From positions 1 to 18,396 of the forward strand of contig JBLHKE010000052.1 of the NCBI GenBank assembly GCA_047619485.1: a DNA stretch of 18,396 nt, in the 5' to 3' direction. Below the pieces are notes generated by a model that had not been told where the DNA came from, did not search any database, and worked only from the letters and a program-made list of their open reading frames with translations. The position numbers and the translations under genes are program-made. Shown in pieces: positions 1 to 6,225 of the stretch. Numbering within the stretch: the stretch's first letter is position 1; every line of letters begins with the position of its first letter. The DNA comes from JBLHKE01 sp047619485 (GTDB taxonomy: Bacteria > Verrucomicrobiota > Verrucomicrobiia > Verrucomicrobiales > DEV007).

Positions 1-2360
1 ACGCCGGCTGGCTCGATGTGTTCCATGATGGCGCCGAGGACTGAGGTGTCGCCGTCGGAGATGACGTCGACGTCGATTTCGATGGCGTCTTCTAGGAACC
101 GATCAACAAGGACTGGGCGGTCGGGGCTGGCGTCGACTGCTGTACGCATGTAGGTGCGCAGGTGCTCGTCGTCGTGGACGATCATCATGGCACGACCGCC
201 TAGGACGAAGCTCGGGCGGACGAGGACGGGGTAGCCGATGCGTTGTGCGATGATGACGGCTTCGTCTTCGCTGACGGCGGTGCCAGCTTCGGCTTGTTTT
301 AGGCCAAGCTTGTCTAACAGTGCGCTAAAGTATTTACGGTCTTCGGCTTGTTCGATGCTTTTCGGGCTGGTACCGATGATGGGGACGCCGTTTTCTTCTA
401 GGGCGGCGGCTAGGTTGAGTGGTGTCTGGCCGCCGAATTGGACGATGGCGCCCCAGCAGTTTTCTTGCTCGTGGATGTTGAGGACATCTTCGAGGGTGAG
501 TGGCTCGAAGTAGAGTTTGTCGGAGGTGTCGTAGTCGGTGGAGACGGTCTCGGGGTTGGAGTTGACCATGATGGTCTCGAAGCCGAGCTCTTTCAGGGCG
601 AAGGATGCGTGCACGCAGCAGTAGTCGAATTCGATCCCCTGGCCGATGCGGTTGGGGCCGCCGCCTAGGATCATGATCTTCTTTTTGTCGCTGCTGCGGG
701 CTTCGTTCTCGTCGCCATAGGTGCTGTAGTAGTACGGGGTGAAGGCTTCGAACTCGGCGGCGCAGGTGTCGACTAGGCGGTAGGTAGGGATGATGCCGAG
801 TTGTTTGCGGTGCGCTCTTACTTCGAGCTCGGTTGAACCGCTTAGGTGGGCGAGTTGTTTGTCGGAGAAACCCTGCTTCTTAGCACGACGCATTTTCTCA
901 ACCCCGAATGACTCTAATGGGCGCAAATCTTCTGCTAGTTTTAGTTTCTCGACGTGGATTTGGTGGAGCTGGTTCAGGAACCAGGGGTCGATCTGGGTTA
1001 GGTCGAAGATTTCTTCTGTTGTTAGGCCTTGGTCGAAGGCGGTTACTAGGTGGAAGATTCTTTCGGCGTTGGGGATGCTTAGGTTTTTTTCGAGGGTCTC
1101 GCGGTCTTGGGGTTTGTCTTTGCCGTCTCCTCCGAAGCCTGAGCGCCCGGTCTCTAGAGAGCGGAGGGCTTTTTGCATGCTCTCTTTGAAGGTTCGGCCG
1201 ATGGACATGGCCTCGCCGACTGCCTTCATCTGGGTGGTGAGGGTGGCGTCGGCGGTTGGGAATTTTTCGAAGGTGAACCTTGGTAGTTTGGTGACTACGT
1301 AGTCGATGGTTGGTTCGAAGCTGGCTGGGGTCTCGCGGGTGATGTCGTTGCGCAGCTCGTCTAGAGTGTAGCCGACGGCTAGTTTGGCGGCGATTTTTGC
1401 GATTGGGAATCCGGTGGCTTTGGAGGCTAGGGCGGATGAACGCGACACGCGTGGGTTCATTTCGATGACGATCATGCGGCCGGTTTTTGGATCGACGCTG
1501 AACTGGATGTTGGAGCCGCCGGTCTCGACGCCGATCTCGCGGATGCAGGCGAAGCTGGCGTCGCGCATCAGCTGGTATTCTTTGTCTGTTAGTGTCTGCG
1601 CGGGGGCGACGGTGATGGAGTCGCCGGTGTGGACGCCCATCGGGTCGAAGTTTTCGATCGAGCAGATGACGACGCAGTTGTCGGCGCAGTCGCGCATGAC
1701 TTCCATCTCGTATTCTTTCCAACCGAGTAGGGACTCGTCGATGAGAATCTCGGTGACTGGTGAGAGGTCGAGTCCGCGATGGACGATTTCTTCAAACTCT
1801 TCTTTGTTGTAAGCGATGCCGCCGCCGCTGCCGCCGAGGGTGAAGGCGGGGCGGATGATGAGTGGGAAGGAGCCGATCTCCTCTGCTACTTTGCGGGCTT
1901 CTTCTTTGGTGTGGGCGATGCCGGAGCGCGGCATGTCGAGGCCGATCTTGAGCATGGCCTCTTTGAAGAGGTGGCGGTCTTCGCCTTTGTTGATGGCTTC
2001 GGCGTTGGCGCCGATGAGTTTGACGTTCTCGCGCTCGAGGACTCCGTTGCGGACGAGGTCCATGGCGGTGTTGAGGGCTGTCTGGCCACCGAGCGTTGGC
2101 AGCAGCGCGTCAGGTTTTTCGCGCTGGATGATTTTTTCGACGACTTCGGGCGTGATGGGTTCGACGTAAGTCCGGCCGGCGAACTCGGGGTCGGTCATGA
2201 TGGTCGCCGGGTTGCTGTTTACGAGGACGACCTGGTAGCCTTCCTCCTGGAGGGCCTTGCAGGCTTGGACGCCTGAGTAGTCGAATTCGCAGCCTTGGCC
2301 GATGACGATTGGGCCGGAGCCGATGAGCAGGATTTTTTTAAGGCTGGTGTCTTTTGGCAT
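1..2360 (-). CDS. carB: Carbamoyl-phosphate synthase large subunit (partial, C-terminus outside window)
   Basis: The large subunit makes carbamoyl phosphate from ammonia (supplied by the glutaminase subunit CarA), bicarbonate and two ATP, feeding pyrimidine and arginine synthesis in the cytoplasm. The minus-strand frame is open from an ATG at 2358-2360 to the window edge, about 786 of the roughly 1070 residues usual for the family. Visible motifs are GSGPIVIGQGCEFDYSG (about residues 14-30), NSNPATIMTD, PTLGGQTALN, the ATP-grasp metal-site segment EMNPRVSRSSALASKATG (about 297-315), and the matching second-half motif GGGPNRIGQGIEFDYCC (about 560). The two homologous synthetase halves are therefore present. 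The end of the second ATP-grasp domain and the allosteric MGS-like domain lie outside. No Shine-Dalgarno is evident. carA is not adjacent on the visible side. The long repeat-bearing gap at 2361-2753 is its upstream region. Confidence 0.97.
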   Translation of the reverse strand, partial: MPKDTSLKKILLIGSGPIVIGQGCEFDYSGVQACKALQEEGYQVVLVNSNPATIMTDPEFAGRTYVEPITPEVVEKIIQREKPDALLPTLGGQTALNTAMDLVRNGVLERENVKLIGANAEAINKGEDRHLFKEAMLKIGLDMPRSGIAHTKEEARKVAEEIGSFPLIIRPAFTLGGSGGGIAYNKEEFEEIVHRGLDLSPVTEILIDESLLGWKEYEMEVMRDCADNCVVICSIENFDPMGVHTGDSITVAPAQTLTDKEYQLMRDASFACIREIGVETGGSNIQFSVDPKTGRMIVIEMNPRVSRSSALASKATGFPIAKIAAKLAVGYTLDELRNDITRETPASFEPTIDYVVTKLPRFTFEKFPTADATLTTQMKAVGEAMSIGRTFKESMQKALRSLETGRSGFGGDGKDKPQDRETLEKNLSIPNAERIFHLVTAFDQGLTTEEIFDLTQIDPWFLNQLHQIHVEKLKLAEDLRPLESFGVEKMRRAKKQGFSDKQLAHLSGSTELEVRAHRKQLGIIPTYRLVDTCAAEFEAFTPYYYSTYGDENEARSSDKKKIMILGGGPNRIGQGIEFDYCCVHASFALKELGFETIMVNSNPETVSTDYDTSDKLYFEPLTLEDVLNIHEQENCWGAIVQFGGQTPLNLAAALEENGVPIIGTSPKSIEQAEDRKYFSALLDKLGLKQAEAGTAVSEDEAVIIAQRIGYPVLVRPSFVLGGRAMMIVHDDEHLRTYMRTAVDASPDRPVLVDRFLEDAIEIDVDVISDGDTSVLGAIMEHIEPAG

Positions 2361-2416
2361 GCGGTTTTTGGTGCTGCATTATGTGGCATCTGGGGGCCGC
2401 GATGTAAAGAGGTTGT

Positions 2417-2442
2417 GGCTTGGGTTGAGGGCTTGGGTTGAG
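2417..2442. repeat. Perfect 13-bp tandem duplication
   Basis: GGCTTGGGTTGAG occurs at 2417-2429 and immediately again at 2430-2442. A related string, GGCTTGGGTTTTG, recurs at 2547-2559 and 2711-2723, where it closes each copy of the longer direct repeat. The 13-mer is thus part of the same repeat family. Confidence 0.85.
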
Positions 2443-2461
2443 GTTTTTTTAACCGAGAATG

Positions 2462-2559
2462 GCGCGAATCAACGCGAATCTTTTGGGGGGTGGGTTTGGT
2501 TATGGTTTTTTTGAGTCTTGGGGAGTGAAGAGGTTTGGGTGGGGAAGGCTTGGGTTTTG
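2462..2559. repeat. Degenerate direct repeat, copy A
   Basis: This 98-base unit begins GCGCGAATCAACGCGAATC and ends GGCTTGGGTTTTG. It aligns along its whole length with copy B (2635-2723), apart from a 5-base gap near TTTTGG and one base in a T-run. Shared blocks include GTTTGGTTATGG and TTTTTTGAG. Read on the minus strand, the left end contains ATTCGCGTTGATTCGCG, which resembles a motif I recall from intergenic repeats of Verrucomicrobiota; that comparison is from memory only. Confidence 0.8.
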
Positions 2560-2634
2560 GCTTTTTGACCGTGATTGCTGGCGCGGGGTGCTTTCTCGAT
2601 CCGTAGGCTTTCTGCAGAGCCCGGAGGGATCATT

Positions 2635-2723
2635 GCGCGAATCGACGCGAACCTTTTGGAGTTTGGTTATGGTTTTTTGAGCCTTGGTGGTGAAAAGATT
2701 TGGGTGAGTAGGCTTGGGTTTTG
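2635..2723. repeat. Degenerate direct repeat, copy B
   Basis: This 89-base unit begins GCGCGAATCGACGCGAACC and ends GGCTTGGGTTTTG, and is the second copy of the unit at 2462-2559. It lies in the same orientation, separated from it by 75 bases of unrelated sequence. The hairpin repeat at 2726-2745 starts two bases after this copy ends. Confidence 0.8.
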
Positions 2724-2725
2724 CT

Positions 2726-2745
2726 CTTCGATTTTTAAATCGAAG
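2726..2745. repeat. Palindromic hairpin repeat, copy 1
   Basis: CTTCGATTTTTAAATCGAAG forms a perfect 9-bp stem with a 2-base loop and is followed by TTAC. A near copy of the core and flank (TTCGATT, loop, AATCGAAGTTAC) occurs at 13649-13670, directly after another minus-strand gene. If the MITE at 2760-2916 and one target duplication are removed, this hairpin would fall 17 bases after the stop codon of the gene at 2926-4008. A transcript-end hairpin is therefore a reasonable inference, although no U-tract follows. Confidence 0.55.
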
Positions 2746-2759
2746 TTACTTGGCTACAG

Positions 2760-2916
2760 GGCACCTCCGGAAACCTGCTGTGGAAATGGGGCGCAGAGAA
2801 AATTCACGCTGGCGAGGCGATAAACGCTAAGCTATCAGGTGATAGTGGGCGCTTTAGCAACGAAGACAGCGGGGATTTTATCAAGCTCCAGCCCGCATGA
2901 GGTTTTCGGAGGTGCC
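2760..2916. mobile_element. MITE-like element with terminal inverted repeats and 6-bp target duplication
   Basis: The 157-bp element starts GGCACCTCCGGAAACCT and ends AGGTTTTCGGAGGTGCC. These are inverted repeats of 17 bp with one mismatch. It is flanked on both sides by the direct repeat CTACAG (2754-2759 and 2917-2922). The middle carries a perfect dyad, CTATCA-GG-TGATAG (2832-2845), nested in an outer GCTAA/TTAGC pair. It is too short for a transposase, so it would be mobilised in trans. One plus-strand frame stays open across the whole element and stops at 2898-2900, inside its right end, which could be a remnant of a transposase tail. The right target duplication ends three bases from the stop codon of the neighbouring gene. 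The parent transposon family is not identified. Confidence 0.7.
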
Positions 2917-2925
2917 CTACAGGTC

Positions 2926-4008
2926 TTATCTTTCTCCTTTTGGGCTGCGGCGGGAGCCGCGGCCTCCGCGGTGGTCGATTTTGCCGTCGCCGTCGCGGTC
3001 TTCGCCGTAGGGCATGGCGTTTTCGAATTCGATGTGTTGGCGGCGGCCGTCGGAGACGTGGTCTTTGTAGACTTTGCGCTGCTCGCTTTTGGCGAAGGCT
3101 TGGTTGGCTTCTAGGAGGGCGGTTTTGATCTCTTTGGTGCTGGCGGTGGCTGGGAGTTGTTTTAGGACCTTGCCATGTTGGCCAAATTTGTCGGACTGGA
3201 TGATGAGTAAGCCCTGCTTGGATTTTTCCCCTTCGACGGACTTGGCCCAGTCTTCATCAGTGTCGGCGCTGAAGAAATCGCTGTGGAAGCGGCCGATGAT
3301 TTGTTTATCGCCGAACACTCGGCTGAGTGTTTTTTTCAGGGCGCCCTGCTGGTTTTCTTTGACGGCGGCGTAGAGTAGTAGTCGCTGGTCTCCGGAGGCG
3401 ACGTTGAGCGATTGCTTGAAGCTGTGGAAGTCTTGGACGACTGGCTTGGCGAGGTCGCCTTTGGTGCGGTATTTTTTGGCGACTTTCTCCATGGCGTCGA
3501 GGGTTGTTTTCATCTCGGCGTCGCCACCTTCCCCGCGTGGTCCGCGGCGTGGTGAGAATGCCATCCAGGGGGCGCGGCCGCTGCGCGAGAGGCGTTCTTT
3601 GCCGTCGGGTGCCAGCAGGCAGAAGGCGGTGTTTTCAAATCGCCCGTTGAGGAAGCTGCGCACGATCTTCTGGTGTTCCTCGCTCTCGTAGGATTCGAGG
3701 CGGACGCAGACGAACTGGCGGGAGGCATTGATAAAATCTTCTTGTGAGAACAAACTGTTCTGCGTTTTGGTATATCCTGGTCAGAACACGCCGGAGATGC
3801 CGCTGCAGGTGGCGGCCGCGGCCATGAAAAAGATCGGGCGGTTGCTGCGTAGTGCTTCTGTTAGGGCGGTGTCCCAGGTGGTGTACCAGGCGACCCCGGG
3901 TTCGCCGATCGCCTGTGGGCTGGCGCCGAGATCATCGGGGCGTGGTCCCTGGGCTTGGAGTTGGGTGGTGGTGAGTAGGACGGCGGTGAGTGTGTTGAGC
4001 CATTTCAT
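2926..4008 (-). CDS. Secreted thioredoxin-fold protein, putative selenoprotein (in-frame TGA at 3781-3783)
   Basis: A single frame runs from an ATG at 4006-4008 to a TAA at 2926-2928, broken only by one TGA at 3781-3783. Read as selenocysteine (residue 76), it gives a 360-residue protein. Residues 1-19 form a signal peptide ending LQA, so the product is periplasmic or exported. Residues about 38-185 look like a thioredoxin fold: a WDTALTEALRSNRPIFF helix-strand, then TCSGISGVF-U-PGYTKTQNSLF, then FVCVRLESYESEE and NTAFCLLAPDGKE. Residues about 203-305 resemble a second thioredoxin-like domain. An EF-hand-like DRDGDGKID lies near 337-345, followed by a basic tail. There is no CxxC; Cys68 and Sec76 are separated by seven residues. 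Without recoding, only a 75-residue piece or a TTG-started 275-residue piece lacking its signal peptide would be made. A nonsense mutation is the alternative. Redox function is inferred from the fold. Confidence 0.7.
3747..3783 (-). promoter_or_regulatory. Candidate bacterial SECIS element following the in-frame TGA
   Basis: On the minus strand, the sequence after TGA (3781-3783) contains AGAACA-GTT-TGTTCT at 3747-3761. This is a perfect 6-bp stem with a three-base GUU loop whose first base is G. The loop starts 26 bases after the TGA. Bacterial SECIS elements, read by SelB, usually have a short upper stem, a small loop with G near its start, and a distance of roughly 16-37 nt from UGA to the loop. 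The lower stem is poorly paired here. The hairpin lies wholly within the coding frame, as expected in bacteria. Confidence 0.55.
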
Positions 4009-4111
4009 GATTTTTGAAGTCTACAGTGTGTTTATTACAGCGTGGCGACTTCCAAGTTACAGAAGTGACACAATTTTGAATCCACGCACCTGGGGTTTGC
4101 GGACTAGTCGC
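4009..4111. promoter_or_regulatory. Divergent intergenic region, presumed promoters of both neighbours
   Basis: The 103 bases separate the minus-strand thioredoxin-fold gene from the plus-strand FG-GAP gene, so both promoters should lie here. It is more AT-rich than the flanking genes (TGTTTATTACA near 4028; CACAATTTTGAATCC near 4070), but no convincing -35/-10 pair could be fixed on either strand. Confidence 0.4.
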
Positions 4112-5578
4112 ATGACTCTCCCCCGAATCTGCTTCATTCTTGCTGTTTGTGGCTTCATTTGCCTGCAGTTCCCACTGCACGCGCAGTTGTTCGACAAGCT
4201 CCAGCAGCAGAGTTCGTGGATCGAACTTGGTAGTTTTGCGGTCGAATCAGAGGTGAGTCCGGACGGGCCGAAGGGGATTGTGACGGCGGATTTTGACAAT
4301 GATGGCAATGCGGACATCGCGACCGGTGATGCGGATGGGACGATCGATGTCCTCTATGGAGATGGATCGAGCGGGTTTGCGGCGCGGGAGGTTTTGGAGA
4401 CGGGGACGGCGACTCTGCGTGGGATCGTGACGGCGGATTTTGATGGGGCCGGGCGGCAGGACATCGCCGCGGCAGATCCGTTCACGGGAGTGATGATCCT
4501 GTACCTAAACGACGTCGGCGGGCGCTCATTTGGGGAGAAACGTGTGGTCGAGACTTGGAAGGGAGCGCGCAATCTGGTGGCGGAGGATTTTGATGGCGAT
4601 AGCAACGTTGATCTCGTTCTGGGTGGGGCTGGTGTTGGTCTGCGTCAGTTTTCCGGGGATGGTGCTGGTGGGTTCACTGCGACGACGGATGTCGCCGAGT
4701 TGTTCGTGCGGCGCAGTGTCGATCCGTACGAGTTGCGGCCGGTCTACACCTTGCGCAGCTTCCGGCCGGTGGGGAGTGCGTTGCCAAAACTGGCGGCGAC
4801 GCATGTTTTTAGCGGGACGCTGTGGATCCTCGGGGCGGATGCGGTAGGCGTGTTGCAGATCGAGGGGCGGCTGTTCGCGGGGGATGCCGGGCTCGATCCG
4901 GTGCACGATTTTGAAATTGCTCCGGTGAGTGGGCCACTTAATTCGGCTGTTCCGGATTTGATCACGGTGAGCAAGGTTCGCAATATGGTGACGGTCTGGC
5001 GCGGTGCGCCGACGGCGCCCTACTTCTACGAGATCCCGCATCAACGGTTTTCGATCCCCGGCGCGCCGCGCTCGGTGGAGGTCGCAGATACCGATGACGA
5101 CGGCTGGGGTGAGCTTGGGATTGTGGTGCGGAATTTCAACCGCGCCTTGATCTACCGGAACCGTTTCGGGTTGCTGGAGCCGATGGTGGAACTGCCGACT
5201 GGCTATCGCCCGCGGGATCTCGTCATGCCGGATCTGAATGGTGATGGTTGTGCGGATGTGGCGATGGTGACGACGCGATTCGTTTACGAGTCGCGGGTGA
5301 TGGTGGCTGGTGATTTCGACCAGGACGGCGATCTCGATATCGCTGGGGCGGGGGCGACCGGTGAAGCGGTGGTGTTGGTGAACAACGGTGATCTTTTCGC
5401 CAATCCGAATCCTGAGCGGCTCGATGTCACTCTTGCGTTGGAATATAGAAGCAACCTGCGCACCCCGGTGTTGCGCGACTTGAACGGCGACGACGACCCG
5501 GATCTGGTGGTGGCATCGGATGGTGGTCTGTTGGTGTGGTTCGGGGGCGAAGGGGCCGCATTTTTCCCGCGGGCGTGA
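4112..5578 (+). CDS. FG-GAP/VCBS repeat protein, N-terminal fragment
   Basis: The ATG at 4112 is preferred because it begins a good signal peptide (MTLPRICFILAVCGF, ending LHAQ near residue 27). The frame is open further upstream, but only antisense to the neighbouring gene. The 488 residues contain repeated DxDxDG-type motifs: DFDNDGNADIATGD, DFDGAGRQDIAAAD, DFDGDSNVDLVLGG, DTDDDGWGELGI, DLNGDGCADVAMV, DFDQDGDLDIAGA and DLNGDDDPDLVVA. These are typical of integrin-like FG-GAP beta-propellers, with calcium-binding loops. The frame ends at TGA 5576-5578, shortly after the shift point, and propeller motifs resume in the next frame. Confidence 0.85.
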   Translation: MTLPRICFILAVCGFICLQFPLHAQLFDKLQQQSSWIELGSFAVESEVSPDGPKGIVTADFDNDGNADIATGDADGTIDVLYGDGSSGFAAREVLETGTATLRGIVTADFDGAGRQDIAAADPFTGVMILYLNDVGGRSFGEKRVVETWKGARNLVAEDFDGDSNVDLVLGGAGVGLRQFSGDGAGGFTATTDVAELFVRRSVDPYELRPVYTLRSFRPVGSALPKLAATHVFSGTLWILGADAVGVLQIEGRLFAGDAGLDPVHDFEIAPVSGPLNSAVPDLITVSKVRNMVTVWRGAPTAPYFYEIPHQRFSIPGAPRSVEVADTDDDGWGELGIVVRNFNRALIYRNRFGLLEPMVELPTGYRPRDLVMPDLNGDGCADVAMVTTRFVYESRVMVAGDFDQDGDLDIAGAGATGEAVVLVNNGDLFANPNPERLDVTLALEYRSNLRTPVLRDLNGDDDPDLVVASDGGLLVWFGGEGAAFFPRA

Positions 5579-6225
5579 TCGGCGAGAACACGCCGATGAC
5601 CTCGGTGGTGAGTGGTGATTTCGATGATGACGGGGATGTTGATTTTGTCGCTGCCTGCCGGGAGTTGTCGCGGATCGAGATCTACGCTGGAAACGGTATC
5701 GGGGGTCACTCGAAGGTGCTCGAGGTCGATGTTCCCTCCGCGGCCTATGTTGCGGCGGGCGATATTGATGGTGATGGCCTGATCGACTTCGTCGGGACGG
5801 GTTCGGTTTTATGGACGGCACTGAGCGGTGCGACGCCACCGCCAGCGCCAATCTCGGAGGTCGTGCGTCCGAAGGTGACCGGTATTCTGATCAATGAGTT
5901 ACTGCCGAAGAACGATTCGATCGGGATTGCGGAAGATGGGATGAAAAATAGCGACGCGATAGAAATTTATAACGCCACGTTCGCAGCGGTGGACCTTGAG
6001 GGGTGGAAATTGAGTCTGGTGACGGCTGGGGGAGAGACGCGCGAGTATGTCGTGCCGTCGGCGGTGGTGATGGGTGCCGGTGGCCGCCAGGTGTTCGTCT
6101 GCAGGAAGGGCAATTCGGTGTTGCACACGGGATACAAGCTGCCGGCCGAGGGCGGTGCCTTGCAGCTGATCGATCCTGCGGGAGCGGTGGTGGAGATTTC
6201 GATGGCCCGCACCCATCGTTGTTGA
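5536..6225 (+). CDS. FG-GAP plus lamin-tail domain, middle fragment
   Basis: The frame is open from a GTG at 5536, but protein-like sequence starts at about 5560 (FPAGVIGENTPMT). It carries two further FG-GAP motifs, DFDDDGDVDFVAA and DIDGDGLIDFVGT, which continue the propeller of the upstream fragment. A lamin-tail (LTD) domain follows at about 5880-6205: GILINELLPKN, then SDAIEIYNATFAAVDLEGW and the strand LQLIDPAGAVVEIS. It ends at TGA 6223-6225, where the next frame takes over. It has no start signal of its own and is unlikely to be made as a separate protein. Confidence 0.75.
   Translation: MVRGRRGRIFPAGVIGENTPMTSVVSGDFDDDGDVDFVAACRELSRIEIYAGNGIGGHSKVLEVDVPSAAYVAAGDIDGDGLIDFVGTGSVLWTALSGATPPPAPISEVVRPKVTGILINELLPKNDSIGIAEDGMKNSDAIEIYNATFAAVDLEGWKLSLVTAGGETREYVVPSAVVMGAGGRQVFVCRKGNSVLHTGYKLPAEGGALQLIDPAGAVVEISMARTHRC

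Larger units (their letters stand above)
2361..2753. other. Gene-free repeat-bearing intergenic region upstream of carB
   Basis: No credible gene is seen. The plus strand is strikingly G/T-rich, and the short open frames here have low-complexity, unprotein-like translations. It holds a 13-bp tandem duplication, a two-copy degenerate direct repeat of about 90-98 bp, and a 20-bp palindrome at its right end (separate entries). On the minus strand this would be the promoter/leader of carB, but no clear promoter could be assigned. Confidence 0.7.

Noticed and set aside
898..1722. Long arginine-rich frames within the carB region on either strand
   Set aside because: They overlap carB in other frames and have low-complexity Arg/Pro/Ser-rich translations typical of shadow frames.
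2302..2823. Short plus-strand frames in the G/T-rich intergenic region
   Set aside because: Their translations are rich in Gly, Trp and Phe without structure, and they coincide with the direct repeats; no ribosome sites.
2926..3753. A separate 275-residue gene starting at TTG 3753
   Set aside because: It would lack a signal peptide and the first part of its fold. The upstream in-frame segment supplies both, so a single recoded gene is preferred.
3728..4111. Upstream extension of the FG-GAP frame back to 3728
   Set aside because: It lies antisense to the thioredoxin-fold gene, has no ribosome site, and the ATG at 4112 starts a clear signal peptide.
5558..5567. Programmed -1 ribosomal frameshift at A TTT TTC
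   Set aside because: The site is not a full slippery heptamer, no clear stimulatory structure was identified, and a second shift further on has no slippery site. Indels explain both more simply.
4526..5851. 441-codon minus-strand frame opposite the FG-GAP gene
   Set aside because: It is an Arg/His/Pro-rich translation antisense to a gene with clear repeated motifs; shadow frame.
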